The translations under genes and the position numbers were made by a program. Under the pieces are notes generated by a model. The model was not told the DNA's origin, made no database searches, and saw nothing but the letters and a program-made list of their open reading frames with translations. From Actinophytocola sp. (lineage in GTDB: Bacteria > Actinomycetota > Actinomycetes > Mycobacteriales > Pseudonocardiaceae): a stretch of DNA of 59,033 nt. The DNA lies in assembly GCF_009379765.1 (NCBI RefSeq), contig NZ_WHTD01000035.1, positions 1-59,033 on the forward strand, read 5' to 3'. Below, one piece after another: positions 33,972 through 43,017 of this stretch (position 1 is its first letter; every line of letters starts with the position of its first letter).

Positions 33972-35271
33972 CTGCAGCCCGATGTGCGTGCTGCGGGGGA
34001 CCAACCCGATACGAATCCGGCCGACCCGCTCGGGCGGCGCGACATTCGTCGCCGCGTCGGCGTACCGGCGGGCCGAGCAGGTCAGCGCGGACTTCGCCCG
34101 ACGGATCGCCGGGTACGTGGTCCTCGCCCACGACCCCGCGGTGCCGGTCGCGGCCGCCGACTACTGGACGCACAGCGCCCCCTTCTACCGCGCGGTTGTC
34201 GAGCAGATCGAGGACACCGTCGCGAACGACCTGGCGTATCGGCGACTCGTCGCGAATCCCACCGACACCAACGCCGAGCGACATTTCCAGGCGCGGTTGA
34301 CCGATCTGCTCGCTCGCGATCCCTCCTTGGTCGAAATGATGCGCCGGCGGGTGGATGCCGCCGACGACAACGTCTACATCAACTACTTTCACGGCGAGTC
34401 GTACCAGCCGGCCGCAGCGCCGACCGACGTCGACCGGTTGACGGAGATCGCCGGTGGCAGGCGTGCGCGCCCGACGGGCACCGGCGACGAGATCCTCGTC
34501 GTGATCCCGGTGTCCGACCGGGACGGGACCGGACGGATCCGCAACCTGATGGCCTGCCTGCTCGCGTTGCGCGACCAGTCGTTCCCGGCGGAGCGGTACC
34601 GGGTCACCGTGGTCGAGTTCGACGAGCGCCCGAGATGGCGCGGGATCATCGAGCCACAGGTCGACCATTACCTGCATGTCAAGGGCCACGGCCTGTTCAA
34701 CAAGTCGTGGACGCTCAACGTCGGTGCGCGCCGAACGCCCGGGAGGGCACGGACGCTGTGCCTGCTCGACGCGGACATCCTCGTGGACCGGCATTTCCTG
34801 GAGCGCAACCATGCCCGGTTCGCCGACCCCGACCACGACGCGCACCTCCCCCATACCGAGATGCTTTCGCTGGACCAACCGTCGAGCGACCTGATGATCG
34901 AGGAGCGATGCGGAGCGGGCGCGGGGCAGGCGTCGCTCGGCTACGCCCGCGGGCTGCTGCTACGTGACGTTCCGGGTGCCTGCCTGTGGACCCGGCCGGA
35001 GATCTTCCATCGTATCGGCGGGTTCGACGAGCGCTACCGCGGCTGGGGTGGTGAGGACGAGGACATGCTCTACCGGATCACCGCGGCGGGCTCGGTCACG
35101 CAGTACGACGACGTGTTCCTGCACCTGGCGCATCGCCGGCCGGCGATGCGCCGAGCGGACGGCGAACCATTCAACGGTCATGTGCCGCCGGGCACCTGGA
35201 CCGGCGAGCTGGGCTACGGCGACCCGAGCAGGCCCGCACAGGTCGGCGCGGCTGAGGCGATCGGTGAGTAA
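33952..35271 (+). CDS. GT2-type glycosyltransferase with a ~165-residue N-terminal extension
   Basis: 439 residues. The catalytic GT-A domain starts near residue 180 (LVVIPVSDRDG) and includes the metal-binding DAD in LCLLDADILVD, then a galactosyltransferase-like C-terminal part with GGFDERYRGWGGEDEDM. The first ~165 residues contain an N-terminal CxCxxxC (CDCSPMC) and a helical region I cannot assign. This is not the GT1 family used for deoxysugar transfer in known enediyne loci. It overlaps the fusion gene upstream and the MFS gene downstream, so all three are co-translated. Acceptor and donor unknown. Confidence 0.82.
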   Translation: MQPHPCDCSPMCVLRGTNPIRIRPTRSGGATFVAASAYRRAEQVSADFARRIAGYVVLAHDPAVPVAAADYWTHSAPFYRAVVEQIEDTVANDLAYRRLVANPTDTNAERHFQARLTDLLARDPSLVEMMRRRVDAADDNVYINYFHGESYQPAAAPTDVDRLTEIAGGRRARPTGTGDEILVVIPVSDRDGTGRIRNLMACLLALRDQSFPAERYRVTVVEFDERPRWRGIIEPQVDHYLHVKGHGLFNKSWTLNVGARRTPGRARTLCLLDADILVDRHFLERNHARFADPDHDAHLPHTEMLSLDQPSSDLMIEERCGAGAGQASLGYARGLLLRDVPGACLWTRPEIFHRIGGFDERYRGWGGEDEDMLYRITAAGSVTQYDDVFLHLAHRRPAMRRADGEPFNGHVPPGTWTGELGYGDPSRPAQVGAAEAIGE

Positions 35272-36493
35272 CCATCCCGCGGTGGCCTCGCGGCAGCCGG
35301 GTTGGCGGCGGCATCGGGCCGCCATCTCCGTGATCTTCTTGCTCGTCGGGATCATGCTCGGCACCTGGTTCACGCGCATTCCGCAACTGCGCACCGACCT
35401 CGGCCTCGACTACGGGAGCCTGGGCGTGGTGCTGCTCGCCCAGACGGTCGGCGTGATCATCGCGATGCAGGTGGCCGGCCACCTCGCCACCCATCTGGAC
35501 AGCCGCTCGGTCATCCGGTCGACCGCCCCACTCCTGCCGTGGTTCCTGCCCTTGGTGGCGATGATGCCCGGCGCCGTTCCCGCCGGCCTCGGGATGCTGG
35601 GGTGGGGCATGGTCGCCGGGCTTCTCGACGTGGCGATGAACGCGCAGGGAGTGGAGTTGGAGCGGATCGGGCGCCGCCCCGTCCTGAGCAGTCTGCACGC
35701 GGTGTGGGGCGTGGGCGCGTTGCTGGGTTCGCTCGGGACCGTCGTCGCCGGTCGAGCGGGATGGTCGCTGGGCACCCACTTCGTGGTGGTCGCGATCGCG
35801 CTCACCACCCTCGCGGTGGCCGGCGGCCGGCACCTGCACGCCACGGTGAACGGCGGCGCGCCGGACACGCGACAGCGGACGAGGATGGGGATCTTCGCCG
35901 GGTGGACACGCGCCATCGTCGTGCTCGGCGCTCTCGGCGCGGCGGTAGCACTGTGCGAGGGCGCCGTCTCGAGTTGGAGCGGTGTGTTCCTGCGAGATCA
36001 ACGTGGCGCGGCGACGAACATCGCGTCGTTGGCCTATTTCGCCTTCATCGTGGCCCAGACCGGCACGCGCATGGTCGGCGACCGGGTGCTCCGTCGGTTC
36101 GGGGCCGTCGCACTTGTCCGGTTGAGCATGGTGGTCACGGCCGCGGGCGTGCTGCTGGCCGTCAGCATCCCGAATGCGTGGTCCGGCATCGCGGGCTTCG
36201 CGATGCAAGGGTGCGGGCTCGCGGTGGCGATACCGATCATCGCCAGCGCGGTCGGACACGGCTCGACGTCGAGCACGAGCCTGGCGATCGCCCGGTACAG
36301 CACGCTGCACCAAGCCGGTGTGTTGGCCGGTCCCCCACTGCTCGGCTGGCTGGCGCAGGCATTCGGTGTCGGCACGGCGTTGACGCTGTTGGTGGTCCCG
36401 CTGGGCATCATCGCCGTGCTCGCGGTGGCCACGGCTCCCGCGACCAGCAGGCCACACCCTGAGGTGGCAGCGGCCGCGGAGCCCCGCACCTGA
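35264..36493 (+). CDS. MFS transporter (12 segments)
   Basis: 409 residues from the GTG at 35264, eight bases inside the GT2 gene. There are about 12 hydrophobic segments with the N-terminal pattern MLGTWFTRIPQL and MNAQGVELE, seen in YbjJ-like major facilitators. It has no large soluble domain. It closes the plus-strand run that begins with the enediyne PKS, and may export a glycosylated product or import a precursor. A second, DHA2-type exporter at 53372 is the more probable enediyne efflux pump. Confidence 0.83.
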   Translation: MSNHPAVASRQPGWRRHRAAISVIFLLVGIMLGTWFTRIPQLRTDLGLDYGSLGVVLLAQTVGVIIAMQVAGHLATHLDSRSVIRSTAPLLPWFLPLVAMMPGAVPAGLGMLGWGMVAGLLDVAMNAQGVELERIGRRPVLSSLHAVWGVGALLGSLGTVVAGRAGWSLGTHFVVVAIALTTLAVAGGRHLHATVNGGAPDTRQRTRMGIFAGWTRAIVVLGALGAAVALCEGAVSSWSGVFLRDQRGAATNIASLAYFAFIVAQTGTRMVGDRVLRRFGAVALVRLSMVVTAAGVLLAVSIPNAWSGIAGFAMQGCGLAVAIPIIASAVGHGSTSSTSLAIARYSTLHQAGVLAGPPLLGWLAQAFGVGTALTLLVVPLGIIAVLAVATAPATSRPHPEVAAAAEPRT

Positions 36494-36560
36494 CCGAGCG
36501 TGCGTTCGATGTGGATGGCAGGCCGGGCCCACCGCCGTTCGCGCGGAGAACGCCTTCGCG

Positions 36561-37601
36561 TCAGCTCGCCCTCGGGAACCTGCGCCGGGAAGGCAACCGT
36601 CCCATGTAGAAGGTGAGGTCGTCGATCGCGCGGGAAAGTTCGCCCAGGTCCGCCGCGACCAGCGCCTGCGGGCCGTCGCACAAGGCGACATCCGGCTGCG
36701 GGTGCACGTCGACGATCAACCCGTCCGCGCCGGCCACGATGCCGGCCCGGGCGAGCGGCAACACCAGGTCCCGGCGGCCACCCGAGTGGGACGGGTCGAC
36801 GATCACCGGTAGGTGCGACAGCCGCTGCGCCACCGGTACCGCGGAGACGTCGAGGGTGTTGCGGGTCGCGGTCTCGAAGGTGCGGATCCCGCGCTCGCAC
36901 AGCACGATGCCGAGATTGCCGCGCTGCGCGATGTACTCGGCGGCCATCAGCCACTCCTCGATGGTGGCGTTCATCCCGCGCTTGAGCATGACCGGCTTGC
37001 CGACCGCGCCGACGGCCTGCAGCAACGCGAAGTTCTGCATGTTCCGGGTACCGACCTGGAGCATGTCGGCGTACTCGGCGACCAGGTCGACCTCGTGCGC
37101 GCCGACCACCTCGGTAACGATCGGTAGCCCGGTCTCCTCGCGCACGTTGGCGAGCATCTTCAGTCCGGCTTCGCCAAGGCCCTGAAAGGAGTAGGGCGAG
37201 GTGCGGGGTTTGAACGCGCCGCCGCGCAACAGCGTGGCCCCGGCCGCCTGTGCCATCCGCGCGGCGGCGAGCGTCTGCTCGGGCGTCTCCACCGCGCATG
37301 GCCCGGCGATCAGCGTGACGGTGCCGGGACCGATGGGCACGCCACGCACGTGCACCACCGACCGGTCGGGGTGGTGCTCGCGGCTCACCAGCTTGTAACT
37401 GGTGGAGATGCGGGTGACGTTGCCGACGCCGCGCATCGCGGACAGGTTCAACCCGGCGAACACGTCCACGTCACCGATCAGGCCGATGATGGTTCGGCTC
37501 ACGCCCCGGCTCACGAACGCCTCGCCGCCTGCGGCCTCCACGCGGGTGACGACGGCCGTCACGTCCGACGGTCCGGCATCCGGCGCCATCACAATGACCA
37601 C
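36561..37601 (-). CDS. DAHP synthase, type I-beta with N-terminal regulatory domain
   Basis: 346 residues from a GTG preceded by AGGAGG. The first ~70 residues form the ferredoxin-like domain that gives feedback control in some type I-beta enzymes. The barrel carries GPCAVET, LRGGAFKPRTSPYSFQG, GTRNMQN, LKRGM, CERGIRTFE and DPSHSGG, with metal ligands expected at the Cys, His, Glu and Asp positions. It makes 3-deoxy-arabino-heptulosonate 7-phosphate, the entry to the shikimate pathway. Placement beside AroH and in the same locus as HmaS points to a dedicated supply of prephenate and 4-hydroxyphenylpyruvate. Confidence 0.94.
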   Translation of the reverse strand: MVIVMAPDAGPSDVTAVVTRVEAAGGEAFVSRGVSRTIIGLIGDVDVFAGLNLSAMRGVGNVTRISTSYKLVSREHHPDRSVVHVRGVPIGPGTVTLIAGPCAVETPEQTLAAARMAQAAGATLLRGGAFKPRTSPYSFQGLGEAGLKMLANVREETGLPIVTEVVGAHEVDLVAEYADMLQVGTRNMQNFALLQAVGAVGKPVMLKRGMNATIEEWLMAAEYIAQRGNLGIVLCERGIRTFETATRNTLDVSAVPVAQRLSHLPVIVDPSHSGGRRDLVLPLARAGIVAGADGLIVDVHPQPDVALCDGPQALVAADLGELSRAIDDLTFYMGRLPSRRRFPRAS

Positions 37602-37628
37602 GGTTCCTCCTCATTTCGGGCGCTGGCG

Positions 37629-38009
37629 TCAGGCCGCCAGGTCGGGTCGCAGTCGGGCGGCGCCGCGCAGGTATACATGGCGGATCGCCGACCGCGGCCG
37701 ATCGGTCTGGACATGCGCGAGCAGCCGGATCACCCGTTCCATCGCGCGGGGCACGGCGATCTCGGTCGCGCACAGCAGGGGCACGTCGGTCAGGCCGAGG
37801 TCGCGGGCTGCGCTGGCGGGGAAGCCGCTGGCCAGGTCCGGCGTCACCGTGAACACGATGCTGATGAGGTCTTCGACGTCGAGTTCGTTGCGGCGCATGA
37901 CCTCGGCGACGAGCTCGCCGGTGCCGGCGGCGATGAAGGTGGGGTCGTCCCGGTCCACCTGGATCGCGCCGCGTACGGCTCGGACCGCCGTCCCGCCCGG
38001 TTGCATCAC
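37629..38009 (-). CDS. aroH: AroH-type chorismate mutase
   Basis: 126 residues of the trimeric AroH class: RAVRGAIQVDRDDP near the N terminus, MRRNELDVEDLISIVFTVTPDL in the middle, PLLCATEIAVP and RVIRLL later. The AroH catalytic Arg and Glu fall in these segments. It converts chorismate to prephenate. A separate AroH gene in a secondary-metabolite locus, 27 bp from a DAHP synthase, is a strong sign of extra aromatic flux. No prephenate dehydrogenase is in the window, so that step is presumably done by a housekeeping enzyme. Confidence 0.93.
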   Translation of the reverse strand: MMQPGGTAVRAVRGAIQVDRDDPTFIAAGTGELVAEVMRRNELDVEDLISIVFTVTPDLASGFPASAARDLGLTDVPLLCATEIAVPRAMERVIRLLAHVQTDRPRSAIRHVYLRGAARLRPDLAA

Positions 38010-38166
38010 GCCCGTAGTCCTCTTGCCAAGGGATATCGGTCCGCCCCAGCATGACCGGTTGAGGCTCTCGCTGTCTTATCCGCCGATGCCGGCTTGCCGG
38101 CGCGGGACACCAGGGGTCGCATTCCGGAAGATGCGTCTCGGCCGGGCCGGTTGCGAGCATGGCGAG
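38010..38166. promoter_or_regulatory. Divergent promoter region between AroH and KSIII-like genes
   Basis: 157 bp separating two divergent operons (aromatic supply to the left, orsellinate-type branch to the right). It should carry both promoters. I do not see a clear consensus pair or repeat by eye. Confidence 0.4.
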
Positions 38167-39210
38167 GTGAAGACTCCGGGAATATTCATCAAAGGGACGG
38201 GCGTCTATCTGCCGGACAAGGTGACCAGCGAATGGGCTGTCGAACAGGGCTTGTACAGCGCCGAGGAAATTGAGCTGCACGGACTGACGTCGACCTCGGT
38301 TGCCGGCGACACACCCGCCCCCGAGATGGCGCTGCGGGCGGCGGAGCGCGCACTCAAGCGTTGTCGGCAGGACGGCACCGACCTGTCCCTGCTGCTGTAT
38401 GCCAGCACCTGGCATCAGGGTCCCGAAGGCTGGCTCGCTCACTCGTATCTGCAGCATCACCTGGTGGGCGGGGATGTCCCGGCCACCGAGATCCGGCAGG
38501 GGTGCAACGGGATGTTCACCTCGCTGGAACTGGCGGTCTGTCACCTGCGTGCCGAGCCGCAGCGGCAGGCCGCGCTGCTGGTGGCCGCCGACAACTACGG
38601 CACTCCCATGGTGAACCGCTGGCGGATGGGCGGCGGATACATCGGCGGTGACGCCGGCAGCGCGGTGGTTCTCGCCAAGGACTCGGGATTCGCCCGGTTG
38701 CTTTCGGTCGCCTCCACCACGGTGGACGAGGCCGAGGAGATGCACCGTGGCGACGAGCCACTCTTCCCGCCCGGCATCACCGTCGGGCGCGGCCTGGACT
38801 TCACCACCAGGAACCAGGAGTTCCAGCGCCACGCCAGGCGCCGGACCGCCGGTACCGCACCGCTCTTCAAGGTCCATCAGCGGACCATTTCCATCGTCGA
38901 GACCGTGCTGGCCGAGGCGGACCTGGAGATCGCCGACATCGCCCGCGTCGCATTCATGAACTATTCCCGCGAGATCGTGGAACAGCGCTGCATGGCCGCA
39001 CTCGGCCTGCCGATGTCACGTTCCACCTGGGACATCGGCGCGACCATCGGCCATTGCGGCGCCAGTGACCAGTTCATCGCCCTCGACCACCTGATCGGCA
39101 CTGGGGGGCTCCGCCCGGGCGACCACATGTTGATGCTGGGCGTGAGTCCTGGCGTCACGCTGGCGGCCGCCGTTGTCCAGATTGTCGACGTCCCCCCGTG
39201 GGTCAGCTGA
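38167..39210 (+). CDS. KASIII-like acyltransferase (CalO4/AviN/CerJ type)
   Basis: 347 residues from the GTG at 38167. The thiolase-fold pattern is clear: GTGVYLPDKV, the active-site Cys in RQGCNGM, KVHQRTI near residue 238 and GHCGASDQ near residue 295. These KSIII homologues in orsellinate-type clusters move an aryl group from an iterative PKS to another acceptor rather than start fatty acids. It is 15 bp upstream of the KS-AT-DH-ACP PKS, which fits transfer of that aromatic acid to a hydroxyl on the core or a sugar. The predicted acceptor cannot be read from sequence. Confidence 0.85.
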   Translation: MKTPGIFIKGTGVYLPDKVTSEWAVEQGLYSAEEIELHGLTSTSVAGDTPAPEMALRAAERALKRCRQDGTDLSLLLYASTWHQGPEGWLAHSYLQHHLVGGDVPATEIRQGCNGMFTSLELAVCHLRAEPQRQAALLVAADNYGTPMVNRWRMGGGYIGGDAGSAVVLAKDSGFARLLSVASTTVDEAEEMHRGDEPLFPPGITVGRGLDFTTRNQEFQRHARRRTAGTAPLFKVHQRTISIVETVLAEADLEIADIARVAFMNYSREIVEQRCMAALGLPMSRSTWDIGATIGHCGASDQFIALDHLIGTGGLRPGDHMLMLGVSPGVTLAAAVVQIVDVPPWVS

Positions 39211-39225
39211 CCGAAGGAGACCGCA

Positions 39226-42200
39226 TTGTCGAACGGCGTGGAACCCATTGCGGTGGTGGGAATCGGCTGCCGCCTCCCCGGCGAGGTCAACTCGCCAGCT
39301 GGATTCTGGGATCTGCTCGCCGCCGGCCGGGAAACCACCGGTCCGGCTCCGGAAGAACGCTGGCAGTGGTACCGCGACCTCAGCCCGGAGCATGACTCGG
39401 CGCTGCAGCGGGTGGTCGGATCCGGCAGTTTCCTGTCCGACATCGGCGCCTTCGACGCCGAGTTCTTCGGGCTTTCGCCCCGTGAGGCCGAGCTGATGGA
39501 CCCGCAGCAGCGGATCCTCCTCGAGACGGCCTGGGAGGCGCTCGAGCACGCCGGCCTCCCGCCCCGTGACCTCGCCGGGAGCGACACCGGAGTCTACGTA
39601 GGGGTCTGCACCGGCGACTACGGACGCCGTCTGCTGGAGGACCTACCCAGCATCGATGCGTGGAGCGGGATCGGCGCGGCCACGTGTGCCCTGGCCAACC
39701 GCATCTCCTACGCGCTCGATCTGCGCGGCCCGAGCCTGGTGACGGACACGGCCTGCTCCGCCTCGCTCGTGGCGCTGCATCTGGCTTGCCAGAGCCTGCG
39801 CGCCGGGGAGAGCACCGTGGCGATCGCGGCTGGGGTGAACCTGATCGTGTCGCCTGGCGAGACCCTCAGCCTTGACGCTGCCGGTGCGCTGTCCCCCGAT
39901 GGCCGCTGCAAACCGTTCGACGCGGCCGCGGACGGCTATGGGCGCAGCGAGGGATGTGGCGTGCTCGTCCTCAAGCGGTTGCCGGACGCCCAGCGCGACG
40001 GTGACCGGATCCTCGCGCTGGTGCGCGGCAGCGCGGTGAACCAGGACGGTCGAACGAACGGGATCATGGCGCCGAGCGGACCGGCTCAGGAACATGTCAT
40101 GAGGCGAGCGTGCGAGCAAGCCGCGGTCGACCCCGCGACGGTCGACTACGTCGAGGCGCACGGCACCGGCACCCGGCTCGGTGACCCCCTCGAGGCCGCC
40201 GCGCTGAGCGCCGTCTACGGCGCGGGACGGGCCGCCGACGAGCCGTGCCTGCTCGGCTCGGTCAAGTCGAACATCGGTCACCTGGAAGGCGCGGCCGGCG
40301 TGGCCGGCGTCATCAAGGCCGTGCTGGCCTTGGACAAGGCCGAGATCCCGGCGAGCTTGCTCTCCCGGCTGAACCCCGACATCGAGTGGGTCCACAACGG
40401 GATGCGCGTCGCGACCGAGCGGACGAGCTGGCCGGAGCGTGCGCATCCGCGCCGGGCCACCGTCTCCGGCTTCGGCTACGGCGGGACCGTCGCCCACATC
40501 CTGCTCGAACAGGCGCCCGTCACCGAGCCGGTGCGGCCCGGCCCCGACGACGCCCACCGCCTGTTCCCGCTGTCGGCCGGGTCGCCGACCGCGCTGCACC
40601 GCTACGCGGGCCGGCTGGCCGACTGGCTGGGCGGAGCCGGAGCCCAGGCCCCGCTCGGCTCCGTCGGTCACACGCTGGCGCACCGACGCTCGCCGCTGGC
40701 ACACCGGGCCGTCGTCGCGGCGGCGGGCGGGGATGACCTGCGGGCGAAACTGCGCCATCTCGCCGACGGCGGTCCGACCGAAGGACTGGTCACCGGGGCG
40801 CACTTTCCCGGCGAGGGCCCCGGGCCGGTCTGGGTGTTCTCCGGGCACGGCTCGCAGTGGCCGGGGATGGGACGCGAGCTGCTGAAGTCGGAGCCGGCGT
40901 TCGCGGCCGTGATCGACGAGCTGACCCCCGTCTTCACCGAGGAGATCGGTTTCTCCCCGCGCCAGGCACTCGTGGACGGTGACTTCGACGGCGTCGACCG
41001 CATCCAGACGATGATCTTCGCCATGCAGGTCGGTCTGGCGGCGGTCTGGCGGTCCTACGGCGGCGCCCCGAGCGCGGTGATCGGCCATTCGGTCGGCGAG
41101 ATCGCGGCGGCCGTGTCCTGCGGGGCGCTGAGCCTGCCCGACGGCGCCCGGCTGATCTGCCGGCGGTCGCTGCTGCTTCGCCGGGTGGCGGGCAAGGGTG
41201 CCATGGCCATGGTGGGCATGCCCTTCGCCGAGGTGGAACGTCGGTTGGCGGACCGCGCCGACATCGTCGCGGCGATCTCGTCGTCACCTCATTCGACGGT
41301 CGTCTCCGGTGATCCCGCCGCGGTCCGGGAGGTCGCCGGCGAGTGGGAAGGCGCGGGCCTCATGGTCCGGCAGGTGGCTTCGGACGTCGCCTTCCACAGT
41401 CCGCAGATGGATCAGTTGCTGACCGAGCTCGCCGCCGCGGCGGCGGACCTCACGCCCCACCCACCGGATGTGCCGATGTACCGCACGGCCGTCGCGGATC
41501 CGCGATCGGCCCGCTCGCTCGACGGAACCTACTGGGCCGAGAACCTGCGCGCACCCGTCCGGCTGACCTCGGCCGTCGCCGCGGCCGTCGAGGACGGCCA
41601 CCGGGCGTTCCTGGAGATCTCCCCGCATCCGGTGGTGGCCCATTCGATCAACGAGTGCCTCACCGATCAGGACGAGGCGGAGGTGTTCGTCGGCTGGACC
41701 CTGCGCCGGGACCGCCCGGAGGACGAGACGCTGCTCGAGGCGATCGCGGCCGCGCACTGCAACGGCCTCGCCGTCGACTGGTCGCGCCTGCAACCTGCCG
41801 GAGATCTGGTGGCGCTGCCCACCCGCACGTGGGAGCACCGCAGTCACTGGCGCGAGCCCGAGTCGCGTACCCCCGGCATGGCACGCCGCCACGACGTGCG
41901 CTCCCACACGTTGCTCGGATCTCCGACGGCCATCGCCGGAACGGAGCTGCGGGTCTGGCACACGAGCCTGGACGACGCGAACCGCCCGTACCCGGGCAGC
42001 CATGCGCTCAACGAGACGGAGATCGTCCCCGCGGCGGTGTTCGTCGCCACCTTCATGGACGCCCGGCCGGCCGAAAGCGACACGGCACTCACCGAGGTCA
42101 CCATGAGTCGGCCACTCATGACCGCCGAGTTGCGCGACGTCCAGGTCGTGCGGGACGGCGAACAACTGAGGTTGGCGTCCCGAGCGGCGGACGACGACGG

Positions 42201-42999
42201 GGACTGGACGATCCACGCGACCGCGACGGTTCCCGCCGCGGTGTCCTCGCCCGCCCTCGGTGGCCCGCTCGCGGTCGGCCGGAGCTGGCAGACGCTGGAT
42301 CCCGGCTTCGTCCAGCAGCGGCTGGCGAGTGTCGGCGTCCCCGAGACCGGCTTCGACTGGACCGTCGAGGAACTGCGCAGTGGCGGCGCGGGCATTCTGC
42401 GCGCCGGGGTGCGCCTCAAGGGGCCGGTGCGGACCTGGGCCCCGGCGCTGGACGCCGTCATGTCCGTGGCCCCGTGCGCCTTCCCTGGGCAGGCGGCGCT
42501 GCGCATGATCGTTCACGCGGACCAGATCGCGGTGACCGGAGAGCCGCCGGAGACGGTCGTCATCGACGCGGTCGTCGACGAGTCCGATGAGGACACCGTC
42601 CACATCAGGCTCGCCGATGCCGAGGACCGCGTGGTCGCCGAGCTCATCGGGTTGAGGTATCCCGTCATCGGACGGTTGGGCGATGACGATTCGGGCACCT
42701 CCACCGAGATCGCCGAGGCCGCGGCCGAGGCATGGTACGCGGAACTGCCGCCCGAGCAGCTGAGAGAGCGAGTTCTGGAAGAGGTCGGCGCACAGATCGA
42801 AGCCGAGATGAAGCTGCCGGCAGGGCAGCTGAACCCTCGGCGGCCACTCCTGGACCAAGGTCTGGACTCGGTGCTGACGGTGGCGGTCCGGCGGCGCTTG
42901 GGGAAGCGGTTCGGTTACGAGCTCCCCGCGACGCTGATCTGGCAACAGCCCACCGTCGCCGCGATCGCCGACCACCTTACGAAACTCATCACAGGGTGA
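39226..42999 (+). CDS. Iterative type I PKS, orsellinate type (KS-AT-DH-ACP, no KR)
   Basis: 1,257 residues from a TTG start with AAGGAG upstream. KS with Cys177 (DTACSAS) and the HGTGT/NIGH histidines; AT with Ser622 (GHSVGE); an MSAS-type DH-like domain with His926, where the usual HxxxGxxxxP reads HALNETEIVP (Gly replaced by Glu); ACP with Ser1215 (GLDSVL). There is no KR between DH and ACP. The length and layout match orsellinic acid synthases such as AviM and CalO5, not the KR-bearing naphthoate or methylsalicylate PKSs (NcsB, MdpB, ~1,750 aa). Expected product: orsellinic acid or a close tetraketide. Flanked by the KSIII-like gene and an O-methyltransferase. Confidence 0.92.
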   Translation: MSNGVEPIAVVGIGCRLPGEVNSPAGFWDLLAAGRETTGPAPEERWQWYRDLSPEHDSALQRVVGSGSFLSDIGAFDAEFFGLSPREAELMDPQQRILLETAWEALEHAGLPPRDLAGSDTGVYVGVCTGDYGRRLLEDLPSIDAWSGIGAATCALANRISYALDLRGPSLVTDTACSASLVALHLACQSLRAGESTVAIAAGVNLIVSPGETLSLDAAGALSPDGRCKPFDAAADGYGRSEGCGVLVLKRLPDAQRDGDRILALVRGSAVNQDGRTNGIMAPSGPAQEHVMRRACEQAAVDPATVDYVEAHGTGTRLGDPLEAAALSAVYGAGRAADEPCLLGSVKSNIGHLEGAAGVAGVIKAVLALDKAEIPASLLSRLNPDIEWVHNGMRVATERTSWPERAHPRRATVSGFGYGGTVAHILLEQAPVTEPVRPGPDDAHRLFPLSAGSPTALHRYAGRLADWLGGAGAQAPLGSVGHTLAHRRSPLAHRAVVAAAGGDDLRAKLRHLADGGPTEGLVTGAHFPGEGPGPVWVFSGHGSQWPGMGRELLKSEPAFAAVIDELTPVFTEEIGFSPRQALVDGDFDGVDRIQTMIFAMQVGLAAVWRSYGGAPSAVIGHSVGEIAAAVSCGALSLPDGARLICRRSLLLRRVAGKGAMAMVGMPFAEVERRLADRADIVAAISSSPHSTVVSGDPAAVREVAGEWEGAGLMVRQVASDVAFHSPQMDQLLTELAAAAADLTPHPPDVPMYRTAVADPRSARSLDGTYWAENLRAPVRLTSAVAAAVEDGHRAFLEISPHPVVAHSINECLTDQDEAEVFVGWTLRRDRPEDETLLEAIAAAHCNGLAVDWSRLQPAGDLVALPTRTWEHRSHWREPESRTPGMARRHDVRSHTLLGSPTAIAGTELRVWHTSLDDANRPYPGSHALNETEIVPAAVFVATFMDARPAESDTALTEVTMSRPLMTAELRDVQVVRDGEQLRLASRAADDDGDWTIHATATVPAAVSSPALGGPLAVGRSWQTLDPGFVQQRLASVGVPETGFDWTVEELRSGGAGILRAGVRLKGPVRTWAPALDAVMSVAPCAFPGQAALRMIVHADQIAVTGEPPETVVIDAVVDESDEDTVHIRLADAEDRVVAELIGLRYPVIGRLGDDDSGTSTEIAEAAAEAWYAELPPEQLRERVLEEVGAQIEAEMKLPAGQLNPRRPLLDQGLDSVLTVAVRRRLGKRFGYELPATLIWQQPTVAAIADHLTKLITG

Positions 43000-43017
43000 C
43001 AACGCTTCGGGAGAATA

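Noticed and set aside
39226..42999. Naphthoate or 6-methylsalicylate synthase (NcsB/MdpB type)
   Set aside because: No KR motif and ~500 residues shorter than that class.
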